A stretch of 64,000 nt of DNA from Acetivibrio alkalicellulosi (GCA_008125075.1 VLTH01000002.1:1234533-1298532); one strand, 5' to 3'; counted from the first letter of the stretch, positions 18,534-29,591 are shown. Notes: generated by a model not told the origin, from the letters alone. Numbers and translations: made by a program.

Positions 18534-19289
18534 CTATTCGCTAAACTCTCTCTTATCTAATGGATTCCATTTTTGATCAGGGAAGAATTTAGTTGGAAAT
18601 GGTGTCTTTGTTTTATCATTAAATGACTTACAAGTCTGTGCATGAGTTACAATTTGTTCTGGTGGAACAGGACAATATCCATATGCTGGCATTAGAAGCT
18701 GCACAACGCATTCACACTTAACAATAAAGAATACGCCTATATCAATTGTCAACATTCCTGTAGCTTGGTTGAGCACATCATTGAAAGCTTCTGCTAAAGC
18801 TTCAACCTTAATCAAAGTTCCATCAGGATCATGTGTTTTTTTCTTAGGTCCATCCCAGAAATTATCTGGTGCTTTTATTACTCCAACCTGTGCTATGCAA
18901 CTTGGGCAATATATTTCATTAATTGTCAAGTTAAAAGATGCCTCATCAATTTGTTCTAGTTGTTCTATTCCATCAGAATAGTGTATTCTGTACTTCAATT
19001 TTACAAATAGTTTAAGCCTCTTATATCCAGGTTTGGTCAATGAATCTGTTTTTGATATGACTTTAACTTCAACGATATTGAAGTCTGTTGCCCCTTCATA
19101 GGTAAACACAGGGTGTTGACAGCGTTCTCCAGAGCTTTTAAGGCAAACAGTTCTTGTTATACAATCTCTTAATGCTACCTGATCGAATACCTTTGGCACT
19201 TGAATACACACCAACTCGTTTGGTGGTGGAAAACAATCGGGATTTAAAATTTGACCAGCTTCAATTCTAGGTCCACGTTCATTAGACAT
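18534..19289 (-). CDS. Cys-containing protein, possibly spore surface, 251 aa
   Basis: Not firmly recognised. The layout (PPNELVCIQVPKVFDQVALR then DC, later YCPSC and KCEC, and PAYGYCPVPPEQ) resembles clostridial Cys-containing spore-surface proteins whose cores read Cys-Ile-x-Val-x-Lys-Val-(Y/F)-Asp-Gln. The middle is beta-rich (KRLKLFVKLKYRIHYSDGIE). No signal peptide. AAAGGAGG precedes the ATG. Position near the coat cluster agrees with a spore role but does not prove it; a divergent SPOCS/DUF3794 relative is another possibility. Confidence 0.6.
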   Translation of the reverse strand: MSNERGPRIEAGQILNPDCFPPPNELVCIQVPKVFDQVALRDCITRTVCLKSSGERCQHPVFTYEGATDFNIVEVKVISKTDSLTKPGYKRLKLFVKLKYRIHYSDGIEQLEQIDEASFNLTINEIYCPSCIAQVGVIKAPDNFWDGPKKKTHDPDGTLIKVEALAEAFNDVLNQATGMLTIDIGVFFIVKCECVVQLLMPAYGYCPVPPEQIVTHAQTCKSFNDKTKTPFPTKFFPDQKWNPLDKREFSE

Positions 19290-19448
19290 AATAAAACCTC
19301 CTTTTACATAATACCTTTAAATAATTAATAGCTTTTGTGTATAATCAATGGTTTTATCTTATAAGTGTTGAACTATACTATTATTATATTAGGTATTATG
19401 AAAAAGGTTACACTTTCATAGCTTTATGGAAGAAAAATTAACATAAGA

Positions 19449-20261
19449 TTAAGTCTTAGACAAAGTCTCATTCATGCTCCCAGTCCTATATCCCTTTAAA
19501 TCAAGAGCAGTATATATAAATCCTATCTCCTTAAACTTATATGATATTTCATCTAATAAGTTTTCATTAAAAAATTTAGATCTTTCATGTGACGAAACTT
19601 CAATTCTAGCAACCTCTCCATGATGTCTTACCCTTACCTGTCTAAATCCCAAACTCAATAAATACTCCTCTGCCCTATCAACCATTATAAGTTTTTCAAC
19701 TGTTATTTTTTGTCCATATGGAAATCTTGATGAAAGACATGCAAAAGCAGGTTTATCCCATGTAGAAAGCCCCATTTCTCTAGATAATATCCGTATATCC
19801 TCCTTAGTCATTAAAGCTTCTTTAAGTGGGCTTGACACCTTTAGCTCATCTATAGCTTTTAATCCTGGCCTGTAATCACCTAAGTCATCCACATTAGAAC
19901 CGTCTAAAACAAAAGAAATATTTTCAGTTTTTGCAACTTTAAGTATTTTAGAGAACAATTCTCTTTTACAAAAATAGCATCTGTCAACAGGATTATCTGA
20001 AAATCCTTCAATCTCCAGTTCTTCTGAAACAATACTAACATGCTTTATCTTATTATCTTTTGCAAACTTAACAGCTTCCCTATATTCCCTCTCTGGAAAT
20101 GTTGATGACATTGCTGTAACAGCAATAACATCATCACCTAACACATCATGTGCCACTTTAAGCAAAAATGTACTGTCTACACCTCCAGAAAAAGCCACTG
20201 CAACACTCCCCATAGATTTTAAGTTGTTTTTTAATATATCAAGTTTTGTTTTAATTTCCAT
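19449..20261 (-). CDS. larE: LarE-type sulfur transferase (PP-loop)
   Basis: ATP-dependent sulfur insertion enzyme that makes the nickel-pincer nucleotide cofactor of lactate racemase and other LarA-family enzymes. 270 residues with the AFSGGVDST PP-loop at 23-31, CYFCKRELF at 95-103 and PAFACLSSRFPYG around 171-183. Cys95, Cys98 and Cys175 form the three-Cys set associated with the [4Fe-4S], catalytic class of LarE; the sacrificial class relies on the last Cys alone. No larA, larB or larC is in the window. Located 39 bases downstream of the ABC-F gene on the same strand, so possibly cotranscribed. Confidence 0.9.
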   Translation of the reverse strand: MEIKTKLDILKNNLKSMGSVAVAFSGGVDSTFLLKVAHDVLGDDVIAVTAMSSTFPEREYREAVKFAKDNKIKHVSIVSEELEIEGFSDNPVDRCYFCKRELFSKILKVAKTENISFVLDGSNVDDLGDYRPGLKAIDELKVSSPLKEALMTKEDIRILSREMGLSTWDKPAFACLSSRFPYGQKITVEKLIMVDRAEEYLLSLGFRQVRVRHHGEVARIEVSSHERSKFFNENLLDEISYKFKEIGFIYTALDLKGYRTGSMNETLSKT

Positions 20262-20300
20262 ACTTGTCCACCAATCCTTTTTATCTTATTCTAAGACTTC

Positions 20301-22214
20301 TCAAAAAGTTTTGTTTTTTGATATCTTTTCTGCTAAATCGTTTAGGTACGCCCATCGATCTACCGCTTCATTTAGCTTAATTTCAGCTTCTTCCTTTTTT
20401 ATAATCAGTTCTTGTAAACATTCAAAATCACTTGCAGACTTTTCAATTTGATCATTTATTTCAATTAATTCTTCTTCTAACCTAGCAACAACCTCATCTA
20501 TCTCCTCAAATTCCCTTTGTTCTTTATATGTGAATTTTAAAGGCCTATTTTTCTTGTTATTAACATCAATGCTTTTTTTATCTTCTTTAATTTTATTGTT
20601 ACATTCTTTAACGTCTAGTTGTTTTTCTTTAATTTTTTCAAAGCAGTCAGTATAATTTCCTGTATATTGATTTATTAAACCATTACCCTCAAAGGAAAAA
20701 ATCTTATTGCTCACCCTATCTAAAAAATACCTATCATGAGAAACAGCTATTACAGCACCTTTAAAGTCATCTAAATAACTCTCTAAAATTGTAAGTGTCT
20801 GAATATCCAAATCATTAGTAGGTTCATCTAGTAAAAGTACATTAGGAGCTCCCATTAAAACCTTTAGTAAGTATAATCTTCTTTTTTCTCCACCTGATAG
20901 TTTAGAAATTGGAGTCCATTGAGTGCTTGGAGGAAACAAAAATCTCTCTAGCATCTGTGATGCACTAAGTTCTCCATCACTAGTTACTATATACTCTGCT
21001 ACCTCCTTTATATAGTCGATAACTCTTAGATTTTCATCTAAATCATCATTTTCTTGAGAAAAGAAACCCATTTTAACAGTTTCTCCTACTTCTATTTTCC
21101 CTTTATCAGGCTTTAATTTTCCTGATATGATGTTTAATAGTGTTGATTTTCCACTTCCATTTGGTCCAATTACACCAATTCTATCATCTTTTAATAAAAC
21201 ATAATCAAACTCATTAATAATATTTTTGTCATCAAAACTTTTATGTATGTTCATAAGCTCTACTGTTTTTTTACCTAATCTAGATGTTCCAGCTTTTATG
21301 TCAATACCCTCATAAGAAGATGAAACCTGTTCATTTTTAAGCTCCTCAAATCTATCTATTCTAGCTTTTTGCTTTGTTGATCTTGCCTTTGCACCTTTTT
21401 TGATCCATTCAAGTTCTCTTCTAAATAAATTCTGACGTTTCTTTTCTGAAGCCTGTTCTATTTCCTCTCTTTCTATTTTTAGCTCTAAATATTTGCTGTA
21501 ATTAGCTTGATAGCTGTATAACTTTCCATTATAAAGTTCAATAATCCTATTGGCTACCCTGTCTAAAAAATACCTATCATGAGTAATCATAATAAGTGCA
21601 CCTTTTCTTTTATTTAAGTGTTTTTCCAGCCAATCTACAGTTTCGTTGTCAATATGGTTTGTAGGTTCATCTAGAATTAAAAGATCACTTTGATTTATTA
21701 ATGCACTTGCCATAGCAATTCGTTTTCTCTGACCTCCCGAGAGTATTCCCACTTGTGCCTTAAAATCAACTATACCAAGTCTTGTCAAAATATTTTTGGC
21801 TTCGTTTTCAACTGTCCATGCGCCTAAAGCGTCCATACGCTGTACTAATGAAGTCAGCTTTTTTTCTATATTCACCTCTCCACTCTCGCTAAACTTTTGT
21901 AAAGTAAGCTCATATTCCCTTATAACTTCCATTATTGGTGAGTTACCTTTAAAGATTTGCTGTAAGACAGTATTATTATCATTAAAGATAGGGTTTTGAG
22001 GCAAGTATTCTATACCAACACTACTCCCCTTTAAAATCCTACCTTTATCAGAATACTCAACTCCTGCAATGATTTTTAAAAGGGTTGACTTTCCAGTACC
22101 ATTAACTCCAATTAACCCTATTTTATCTCCCTCATTAATCCCAAGAGATATTTCATCAAACAATATCTTTTCACTATAACTCTTGGACACTTTCTCCATT
22201 GTTAATATATTCAC
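20301..22214 (-). CDS. ABC-F family ATPase (Uup-like)
   Basis: Soluble double-ABC protein of the ABC-F class, 637 residues, expected to act on ribosomes (translation factor or resistance protein) rather than transport. First ABC: GVNGTGKST and LSGGQRKRIAMAS; a charged linker with the arm at about 240-310; second ABC: GPNGSGKST and LSGGEKRRLYLLK; then a Lys/Glu-rich coiled coil (about 540-630) as in Uup. The start is a GTG with AAAGGA nine bases upstream. No membrane domain. No upstream antibiotic-sensing leader is obvious. Confidence 0.92.
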   Translation of the reverse strand: MNILTMEKVSKSYSEKILFDEISLGINEGDKIGLIGVNGTGKSTLLKIIAGVEYSDKGRILKGSSVGIEYLPQNPIFNDNNTVLQQIFKGNSPIMEVIREYELTLQKFSESGEVNIEKKLTSLVQRMDALGAWTVENEAKNILTRLGIVDFKAQVGILSGGQRKRIAMASALINQSDLLILDEPTNHIDNETVDWLEKHLNKRKGALIMITHDRYFLDRVANRIIELYNGKLYSYQANYSKYLELKIEREEIEQASEKKRQNLFRRELEWIKKGAKARSTKQKARIDRFEELKNEQVSSSYEGIDIKAGTSRLGKKTVELMNIHKSFDDKNIINEFDYVLLKDDRIGVIGPNGSGKSTLLNIISGKLKPDKGKIEVGETVKMGFFSQENDDLDENLRVIDYIKEVAEYIVTSDGELSASQMLERFLFPPSTQWTPISKLSGGEKRRLYLLKVLMGAPNVLLLDEPTNDLDIQTLTILESYLDDFKGAVIAVSHDRYFLDRVSNKIFSFEGNGLINQYTGNYTDCFEKIKEKQLDVKECNNKIKEDKKSIDVNNKKNRPLKFTYKEQREFEEIDEVVARLEEELIEINDQIEKSASDFECLQELIIKKEEAEIKLNEAVDRWAYLNDLAEKISKNKTF

Positions 22215-22438
22215 TTAAATTATTCCTTTCAATTATCCAAAATCACAAGACTAAAAGCTTTCAACATATTAATTCTAGCATATTAAAAAGACAAATTAAA
22301 TAATATATGATTATTTTATAATATTAATAATTTACTGTAATTAATTCATTATTATCATTGATTCTAGCACCTTTTTTAATTTGTTAATATGAAGCTATTA
22401 AACCCACAAAAATATTGTTGGTTTAATAGCTAAAGATA

Positions 22439-22545
22439 AGTGAACTCGTTTAGCTAAAGCTAAACATCGAGGCTTCAGATGGAGACTCAACTCCACCTGA
22501 AGATTTATAAGAGGAACTCCACCTTATAGAAGATGGAGTCTTAGA
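22439..22545. repeat. Cluster of three shuffled hairpin modules
   Basis: In a 418-base gap with no gene. In order: GTGAACTCGTTTAGC arm (related to 9219), CTTCAGATGGAG / CTCCACCTGAAG hairpin at 22473-22502 (related to 17998), and an inverted GACTCCATCTTCTATAAGG module (related to the terminator at 17853). The modules occur separately elsewhere, so this looks like a composite. Confidence 0.75.
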
Positions 22546-22632
22546 ATACGATAAATATTATAAAAATTATGAATACTCATTCATTGGCAAGGAGTTTTTC
22601 ATCCTTTAAAAAGTGTTTTTTTGCAGATAGTC

Positions 22633-23757
22633 TTACCTTTTGCTTATTTTATCACTTGATTTATTTGAAAGCAACATATTTAATTGTTCAAGCAAGCTTC
22701 CCCCGCCTGTCAAAGAAACATTTCCTATTTTTTCGCAAATCTTTTCTAAGAATTCAAGCTCTTTTAATCTAAACAATGTTTGGTTTTCTTCCATAAGCTT
22801 TGCAGTATTTAAAAGGCTTCTTGTAGAAGCAATTTCTTCTCTTCTAGTAATGACATTTGCTTGAGCTTTCTTTTCAGCAATCAAAACAGTGTTTAGTATT
22901 TCTTTAATATCACCAGGTAATATTATATCTTTAACACCTGCAAACAAAAATTCTAAGCCTAAACCACTACCTCTCTCCTTTAGTTTTTCAAGAACATAAC
23001 TTCCTATTTCCTGCTTTTTCTGAAGAAGCTCATCAAGCTTTAATCCCCCCACATACTCTCTTAGGATTAATTGTAAAATTATATAAATCTGTTCTTCAAA
23101 AGATTTTACTTCAATAATCTTTAAAGGATCTATTATTCTATAATGACAAACAAAGTTAAGTCGTAAAGTAATTTTATCTTCAGTCATAATCTCTTGACCT
23201 GTCATATCTAATTGTTGCTGTCTTAAATCTACATTCTTAACTGTAACATGAACTGGACTTTTCCAAAAGAAGTATCTTCCTGGACTCAAGACCTTTTGCA
23301 TTACATTATTATAGTAAAGAATACCTTTTTCATGGTTTCCCACTTCGAAATATCCCACATGACCTGCTAATTTTGGGCTATTTAAAACAGAAATATCCAT
23401 ATCTTTTTTTACTTCTGGATCTCTTATATCAACCAAAATGAAATCATGTTTTTTAAGCACATTCCAAAATACATGTTTACCTGATTTAAGTACGCCTGCA
23501 AGTTTTCCGTCTTCAAAACGAATGGCAATTTGATAGTCTTGAACATCTAAAACTATAAGCTCCTTTAAAAGCTCTTCATCGTTAAGAAATAGGTTTATAT
23601 TTTTCCCTGCGGAATCAAAAGCTCTATCTACACCACATACAACAACATTATATTTTACAAATGGATTAAGGTAGTGTTTTCCTGGCTTTAAGCATCTATC
23701 ATAGTTGCCATCCTTAAATAATAAACCTCTTTCATCATTTTTAATAATTACCTTCAT
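22633..23757 (-). CDS. Slipin / band-7 (SPFH) family protein
   Basis: SPFH-domain protein of about 374 residues. The N-terminal half shows three repeated beta-hairpin units ending in LKPGKH, LKSGKH and LSPGRY; the band-7 core follows (KNVDLRQQQLDMTGQEIMTE then DKITLRLNFVCHYRI), and then a helical region with AEKKAQANVITRREE and a C-terminal helix. There is no N-terminal membrane hairpin, unlike stomatin-type slipins. AAAGGGTGG selects the ATG at 23757 over a TTG six codons earlier. It lies downstream of the tRNA-like RNA and twin WYL regulators. Slipin genes are known companions of bacterial Ro60/Y RNA and RtcB RNA-repair loci, so a role with the RNA is a reasonable inference. Confidence 0.88.
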   Translation of the reverse strand: MKVIIKNDERGLLFKDGNYDRCLKPGKHYLNPFVKYNVVVCGVDRAFDSAGKNINLFLNDEELLKELIVLDVQDYQIAIRFEDGKLAGVLKSGKHVFWNVLKKHDFILVDIRDPEVKKDMDISVLNSPKLAGHVGYFEVGNHEKGILYYNNVMQKVLSPGRYFFWKSPVHVTVKNVDLRQQQLDMTGQEIMTEDKITLRLNFVCHYRIIDPLKIIEVKSFEEQIYIILQLILREYVGGLKLDELLQKKQEIGSYVLEKLKERGSGLGLEFLFAGVKDIILPGDIKEILNTVLIAEKKAQANVITRREEIASTRSLLNTAKLMEENQTLFRLKELEFLEKICEKIGNVSLTGGGSLLEQLNMLLSNKSSDKISKR

Positions 23758-24150
23758 TTTGAACCACCCTTTCAATTAAACTAAAGTTTTTTGAATCCTT
23801 TTTAAGAATCCTCCTGAAATATCCGCGGAGCGCTGCTTTAGGACAAAGCATTTTATGTTTTTACTTTACTGTCAAGAAATATGAAAACCATTTCATATCC
23901 CTATATTCACAAATCTATGTATATGGCTTCATCTTAATTATCAGCTACATTCATTATAGAGGAATTATTACACCATTTAATGGTGAATATCTCTTCGTGA
24001 ATGTCTAATTACTTAAAATGAAGTTTCATATACAATGATAAGTATGCACTGCCCGGTATCCACACACTTCAAAGCTTCAATTCCAGTGCTTTTAAAATAT
24101 GTATTTCAAAAGCGTGAGGATTCTTTAAAAAGATCCCATTGGAATAAATT

Positions 24151-24216
24151 CTCGATTAAAAGTCGAGTGCTAACCATTAGCATCAGATCCCTAATCTGAC
24201 GGGGAATCGAACCCCA
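24151..24216 (-). other. tRNA-like domain 2, permuted at the variable loop, Lys-like anticodon
   Basis: Order 5' to 3': T arm TGGGG TTCGATT CCCCG (24216-24200), TCAGAT, loop TAGGG, ATCTGA (capped 6-bp acceptor), D arm TGCT AATGGTT AGCA (24182-24168), anticodon arm CTCGA CTTTTAA TCGAG (24167-24151). The anticodon loop has C32-U33-UUU-A37-A38, the form of tRNA-Lys(UUU). The new ends fall in the variable loop rather than in the anticodon loop. Confidence 0.8.
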
Positions 24217-24224
24217 AACATTTG

Positions 24225-24291
24225 CCTTACGCTCTACCTGCTGAGCTAATTACCTTCTGGTAATGGAGGACTCGAACCTCCCACACTAAGG
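24225..24291 (-). other. tRNA-like domain 1, permuted at the anticodon loop
   Basis: Order 5' to 3': CCTTA (3' strand of anticodon stem, 24291-24287), variable GTGTG, T arm GGAGG TTCGAGT CCTCC (24281-24265), ATTACC, loop AGAA, GGTAAT (capped 6-bp acceptor), TA, D arm GCTC AGCAGGTA GAGC (24246-24231), G, TAAGG (24229-24225). TAAGG pairs with CCTTA and closes the domain. All stems are perfect and the D and T loops equal those of the genuine tRNA-Asn at 47461 in their conserved bases. Confidence 0.85.
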
Positions 24292-24387
24292 GTTAAAGGT
24301 TCCTATAAAACCGGCATACCTCTTTTATATATAGGAGGTACCGCAAGACCACACAGAAATCTTTGCTTTGGTAACTTAACAGGAACA

Positions 24388-24415
24388 ATATTATTATATG
24401 AGAATAAATTGACAA
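24388..24415 (-). promoter_or_regulatory. Probable sigma-A promoter of the tRNA-like RNA
   Basis: TTGTCA (24415-24410), 16-base spacer, TAATAT (24393-24388), giving a start near 24382. A TATAAT also occurs inside the spacer but at too short a distance from the -35. No sigma-54 type element was seen, unlike in proteobacterial rtc operons. Confidence 0.5.
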
Positions 24416-24424
24416 TTAACAGAC

Positions 24425-24464
24425 AAAAAGTTTGCAACATTTATAATATGCTGCAAACTTTTTT
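24425..24464 (-). terminator. Terminator of the twin WYL operon
   Basis: AAAAAGTTTGCA pairs with TGCAAACTTTTT around GCATATTATAAATGT just after the stop of the second WYL gene. The stem reads the same on both strands. It separates WYL transcription from the tRNA-like RNA. Confidence 0.85.
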
Positions 24465-24475
24465 ATTTAAAGTAT

Positions 24476-26771
<2,296 letters not shown>

Positions 26772-26868
26772 TTAAACAATCCTCTCCTTTACTTTAACCT
26801 TTTGTTAACCATAAATCAATATAGTGTGTTTTAATAAATATACACTTAAATATTAAATAAATGCTCTG

Positions 26869-26935
26869 GCATTGCCCCACTTCGATTTTAAGTCTTTCAC
26901 TTTGTTCTAAGACTTAAAATTGGGGCTGTTGCATA
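26869..26935 (+). repeat. Two-hairpin repeat (family A), partial
   Basis: GGCATTGCCCCACTTCGATT then TTAAGTCTTTCACTTTGTTC and TAAGACTTAA. The second hairpin (AAGTCTT / AAGACTT) is intact; in the first hairpin only one arm remains. It sits in the 295-base gap upstream of the WYL genes and past rubrerythrin. Confidence 0.7.
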
Positions 26936-27054
26936 ATGAATAAAAATCCATTACACACCAGCCCTTTTCGTGTATTTAAAACTTAATTAAACTTTATTTA
27001 CAGTCATTATTGAATAAATATTAGTTTTGCAACATCCCCTGTTAGAAAACTATC

Positions 27055-27645
27055 TTAATTTTGCGCGAAAGACTCAGCAAATGGAATAAAATAGCCTTGA
27101 GGGTGTTGACAGACAGGACACACTTTTGGTGATTCTTTTCCTACATGAATATGCCCACAGACTGTACACATCCACTCAATTTCTTCATCTCTTTTAAAAA
27201 TAGTCCCATCCTCTATTTCATCAGCTAACCTTCCAAACCTATATGCATGAGTTTTTTCGATATTTGCAATACTCTCAAAAACATAAGAAATTGCAGTAAA
27301 ACCTTCTTCTTTTGCTATTTTACCAAAATTTTTATATACTTCATCCCATTCTTCTAATTCATTATGCTGAGCTGCTCGTAAAGCTTTAGCAGTACTATCA
27401 TATAAGTCAACAGGGTATCCTCCACTGATGTTTATATTATCTCCTGCTACTTCTTTGAGTTTTTCATAAAATACTTTAGCATGTGCCCTCTCTTGGTCTG
27501 CAGTATAATTAAATACAGCTTCTATTACTTGAAAACCTTCTTTTTTAGCTGCAGATGCTGCAATATTATATCTGTTTCTGGCCTGACTCTCTCCTGCAAA
27601 TGCTCGCATTAAATTCTCATAGGTTTTACTTCCTCTTAAATTCAT
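27055..27645 (-). CDS. rbr: Rubrerythrin
   Basis: Peroxide-detoxifying non-haem diiron protein of the cytoplasm, about 196 residues. The ferritin-like domain (1-150) contains the Glu/His ligands in AFAGESQARNRY, ADQERAHAKVF, HNELEEWDEVY and IANIEKTHAYRF. The C-terminal rubredoxin-like domain has CTVCGHIHVG and CPVCQHP for the iron site. GGGAG precedes an ATG at 27645; a GTG one codon upstream is also possible. Monocistronic by position. Typical of anaerobes. Confidence 0.95.
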   Translation of the reverse strand: MNLRGSKTYENLMRAFAGESQARNRYNIAASAAKKEGFQVIEAVFNYTADQERAHAKVFYEKLKEVAGDNINISGGYPVDLYDSTAKALRAAQHNELEEWDEVYKNFGKIAKEEGFTAISYVFESIANIEKTHAYRFGRLADEIEDGTIFKRDEEIEWMCTVCGHIHVGKESPKVCPVCQHPQGYFIPFAESFAQN

Positions 27646-27827
27646 CACTAATTCTCCCTCTTAAAACTTAAATTTTAGGTTTAGGAATTACTGAAATATT
27701 ACCCGTTGTCTATTTATATTAAATAAGTCCTATAGTTAAAATATATCCTAAGTTGTTTTCAGTATTCCTAAATATAACTTTATAAGAAAATAATTATTAA
27801 GTATATTATTAGTTTTGTTTTTTAAAA

Positions 27828-28094
27828 TATTCTTATATCAAATGATGCCATAATCGTTATAGTTAAGGACAATAAGATTGCAAGTATTAATAAGTCATAT
27901 TATCATCACTTCCCTAATGATCCACAATTAAATGCGGGTGATGAGATTATACATTTAATAAATACTATAATTAGTAAGCTAGAAATTGATGAACAAGCAA
28001 AAAGTCATTTAGTTTGTTACTTTTTTATGATGTTGAACATTGTAGAAATATGTTTTTATAAGTTATATCTTATAAAAATCAACAAATTACCTTG
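27828..28094 (+). pseudogene. Possible gene remnant without start codon
   Basis: An open frame of about 88 codons with no start codon or ribosome site at its beginning, in the 500-base gap before the AAA ATPase. It translates to protein-like text such as DNKIASINKSYYHHFPNDPQ and LEIDEQAKSHLVCYFFMMLN. I do not recognise it. It could be the tail of a gene whose front was lost when the neighbouring ATPase arrived, or chance. Confidence 0.35.
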
Positions 28095-28154
28095 AACTTA
28101 AGATATGACTGTGGTAATATAGTTTTCATATATACTAAAGGAGGCCTTCAAATT

Positions 28155-29369
28155 ATGATTAATCGAGAATTATATATGAGCCGCATCCGTCCCTTTATTG
28201 GAAATGAGCTTATTAAGGTTTTAACCGGCATCCGCCGTAGTGGAAAGTCCGTCATGTTGAATTTGATCCAGCGAGATCTGATGGCCTCAGGTGTAAATGA
28301 AAATCAGTTTATTTCTATCAACTTTGAGAATATGAGTAATTCACACCTTTGCTTTTCAGTGGCATTGCATGAGGAAGTTATTCGGCGTGTAAATGGCTTT
28401 TCTGGTAAGGCATATCTTTTTTTTGACGAGATTCAAGAAGTGATAGGCTGGGAAAAATGTATCAATTCCTTTCGGATTGAATTTGACTGTGATATCTATA
28501 TCACTGGCTCAAATGCCAAGCTTCTTTCGGGTGAGCTGGCCACTTACCTTGCAGGAAGGTATGTAGAGTTTGTGATTTATCCCTTTTCCTTTGGAGAATT
28601 TTCAGAACTGTATAATACAGTTTTTCCTGACTCCGATTCAAGATTGATGTTTACCCAGTATCTGACCGAAGGAGGGATGCCTTATTTGAGCAATCTTCGT
28701 TACGCTGAGCAGCCGAGCCGTCAGTATCTGCAAGACCTCTATAACTCCGTTGTCCTTAAAGATATTGTGAAACGCAACAGTATCAGGGATGTTGATCTGC
28801 TAGAGCGTATCATAGCATATATTACGGCAAATGTGGGAACGACTTTCTCCGCTACGGCAATTTCAAAATATCTCAAAAGCGAGGGGCGTACTGTTGCACC
28901 AGAAACAATCTTGAACTATATTAAAGCTTGCGAGGATTCCTTTTTGTTCTACCGCGTCCGAAGACAGGATTTACAAGGTAAGAAGATTCTCACTGTCAAT
29001 GAAAAATACTACATTGCTGACCATGGAATAAGGGAGGCTGTTTTCGGCGGGAATATGAAAGACATCAATCTCATTTTTGAAAACATTGTTTTTTTGGAAC
29101 TGCTACGACGAGGATATAATGTCACAGTTGGAAAAGCAGTAGAGAAAGAGATTGATTTTATTGCTGAAAAACAAACTCAAAAGCTCTATATTCAGGTGGC
29201 TTATCTGCTTGCTTCTGAGGAAACGGTCCAGCGTGAATTCGGAGCATATGATACGATCAGGGATAACTTCCCAAAGTACGTTGTCTCATATGATGAATTT
29301 GATATGGGCAGAGATGGAATAAAACATATGAATATACGCGACTTCTTATTATCTGAGCAGTGGAATTGA
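28155..29369 (+). CDS. AAA-family ATPase with DUF4143 domain
   Basis: 404 residues: AAA_14 ATPase with Walker A GIRRSGKS and Walker B YLFFDEIQEV, sensor-like YITGSNAKLLSGEL, then the DUF4143 part with the nuclease-like KEIDFIAEKQTQKLYIQVAY. Members occur singly in many anaerobes and are of unknown function. AAGGAGG precedes the ATG at 28155, 21 codons inside the longest frame. Its base composition is clearly richer in G and C (for example around 28200-28260) than the flanking genes, and it stands alone between gaps with decayed reading frames, so recent transfer is likely. Confidence 0.88.
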   Translation: MINRELYMSRIRPFIGNELIKVLTGIRRSGKSVMLNLIQRDLMASGVNENQFISINFENMSNSHLCFSVALHEEVIRRVNGFSGKAYLFFDEIQEVIGWEKCINSFRIEFDCDIYITGSNAKLLSGELATYLAGRYVEFVIYPFSFGEFSELYNTVFPDSDSRLMFTQYLTEGGMPYLSNLRYAEQPSRQYLQDLYNSVVLKDIVKRNSIRDVDLLERIIAYITANVGTTFSATAISKYLKSEGRTVAPETILNYIKACEDSFLFYRVRRQDLQGKKILTVNEKYYIADHGIREAVFGGNMKDINLIFENIVFLELLRRGYNVTVGKAVEKEIDFIAEKQTQKLYIQVAYLLASEETVQREFGAYDTIRDNFPKYVVSYDEFDMGRDGIKHMNIRDFLLSEQWN

Positions 29370-29534
29370 GCTTTTGTAACTCTGTCGAGGTGTTCCCATC
29401 TCTTTTTATTAGCATTAATATTTTTTCAGCGTGATTAATACTCAAAAAGCCACTGATTTCATTATATAAAACTATCCCAGTTCTTCTTTGCCCATGCTAA
29501 TTCTAGCGACATTATATTGTGTTGTAGATTTTAC

Positions 29535-29567
29535 TAAAAATACATCAATTATAATTGATGTATTTTT
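29535..29567. terminator. Bidirectional terminator-like palindrome
   Basis: AAATACATCAATTA pairs with TAATTGATGTATTT and is bounded by A and T runs on both sides, so it can act in both directions. It lies after the ATPase gene. Confidence 0.7.
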
Positions 29568-29591
29568 AACTGAATTGTACTTTTTTATAAG

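Larger units (their letters stand above)
24080..24382 (-). ncRNA. Structured RNA with two permuted tRNA-like domains (Y RNA-like)
   Basis: Between a terminator and the slipin gene. On the minus strand, from a probable promoter: a bulged 9-bp hairpin (24312-24344), a small GGTT/AACC hairpin, tRNA-like domain 1 (24225-24291), tRNA-like domain 2 (24151-24216), and a 3' part in which ATTCCA (24145-24140) pairs with TGGAAT (24085-24080) around a GCTTTT/AAAAGC hairpin. Both domains carry perfect T arms and D arms, but the acceptor strands are joined through a small loop, so 5' and 3' halves are swapped. This is how YrlA, the tRNA-mimicking bacterial Y RNA, is organised. No Ro60/Rsr gene is in the window. 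The 3' end is a guess. No convincing ORF lies in it. Confidence 0.8.

Noticed and set aside
24150..24310. Ordinary tRNA genes upstream of slipin
   Set aside because: T arms and D arms are perfect but acceptor strands are in swapped order and joined by a short loop, so no standard cloverleaf can be drawn.
29257..29445. Minus-strand frame at the end of the ATPase gene
   Set aside because: Partly antisense to the ATPase; the non-overlapping part (IKRDGNTSTEL) could be a gene remnant but is too short to support.
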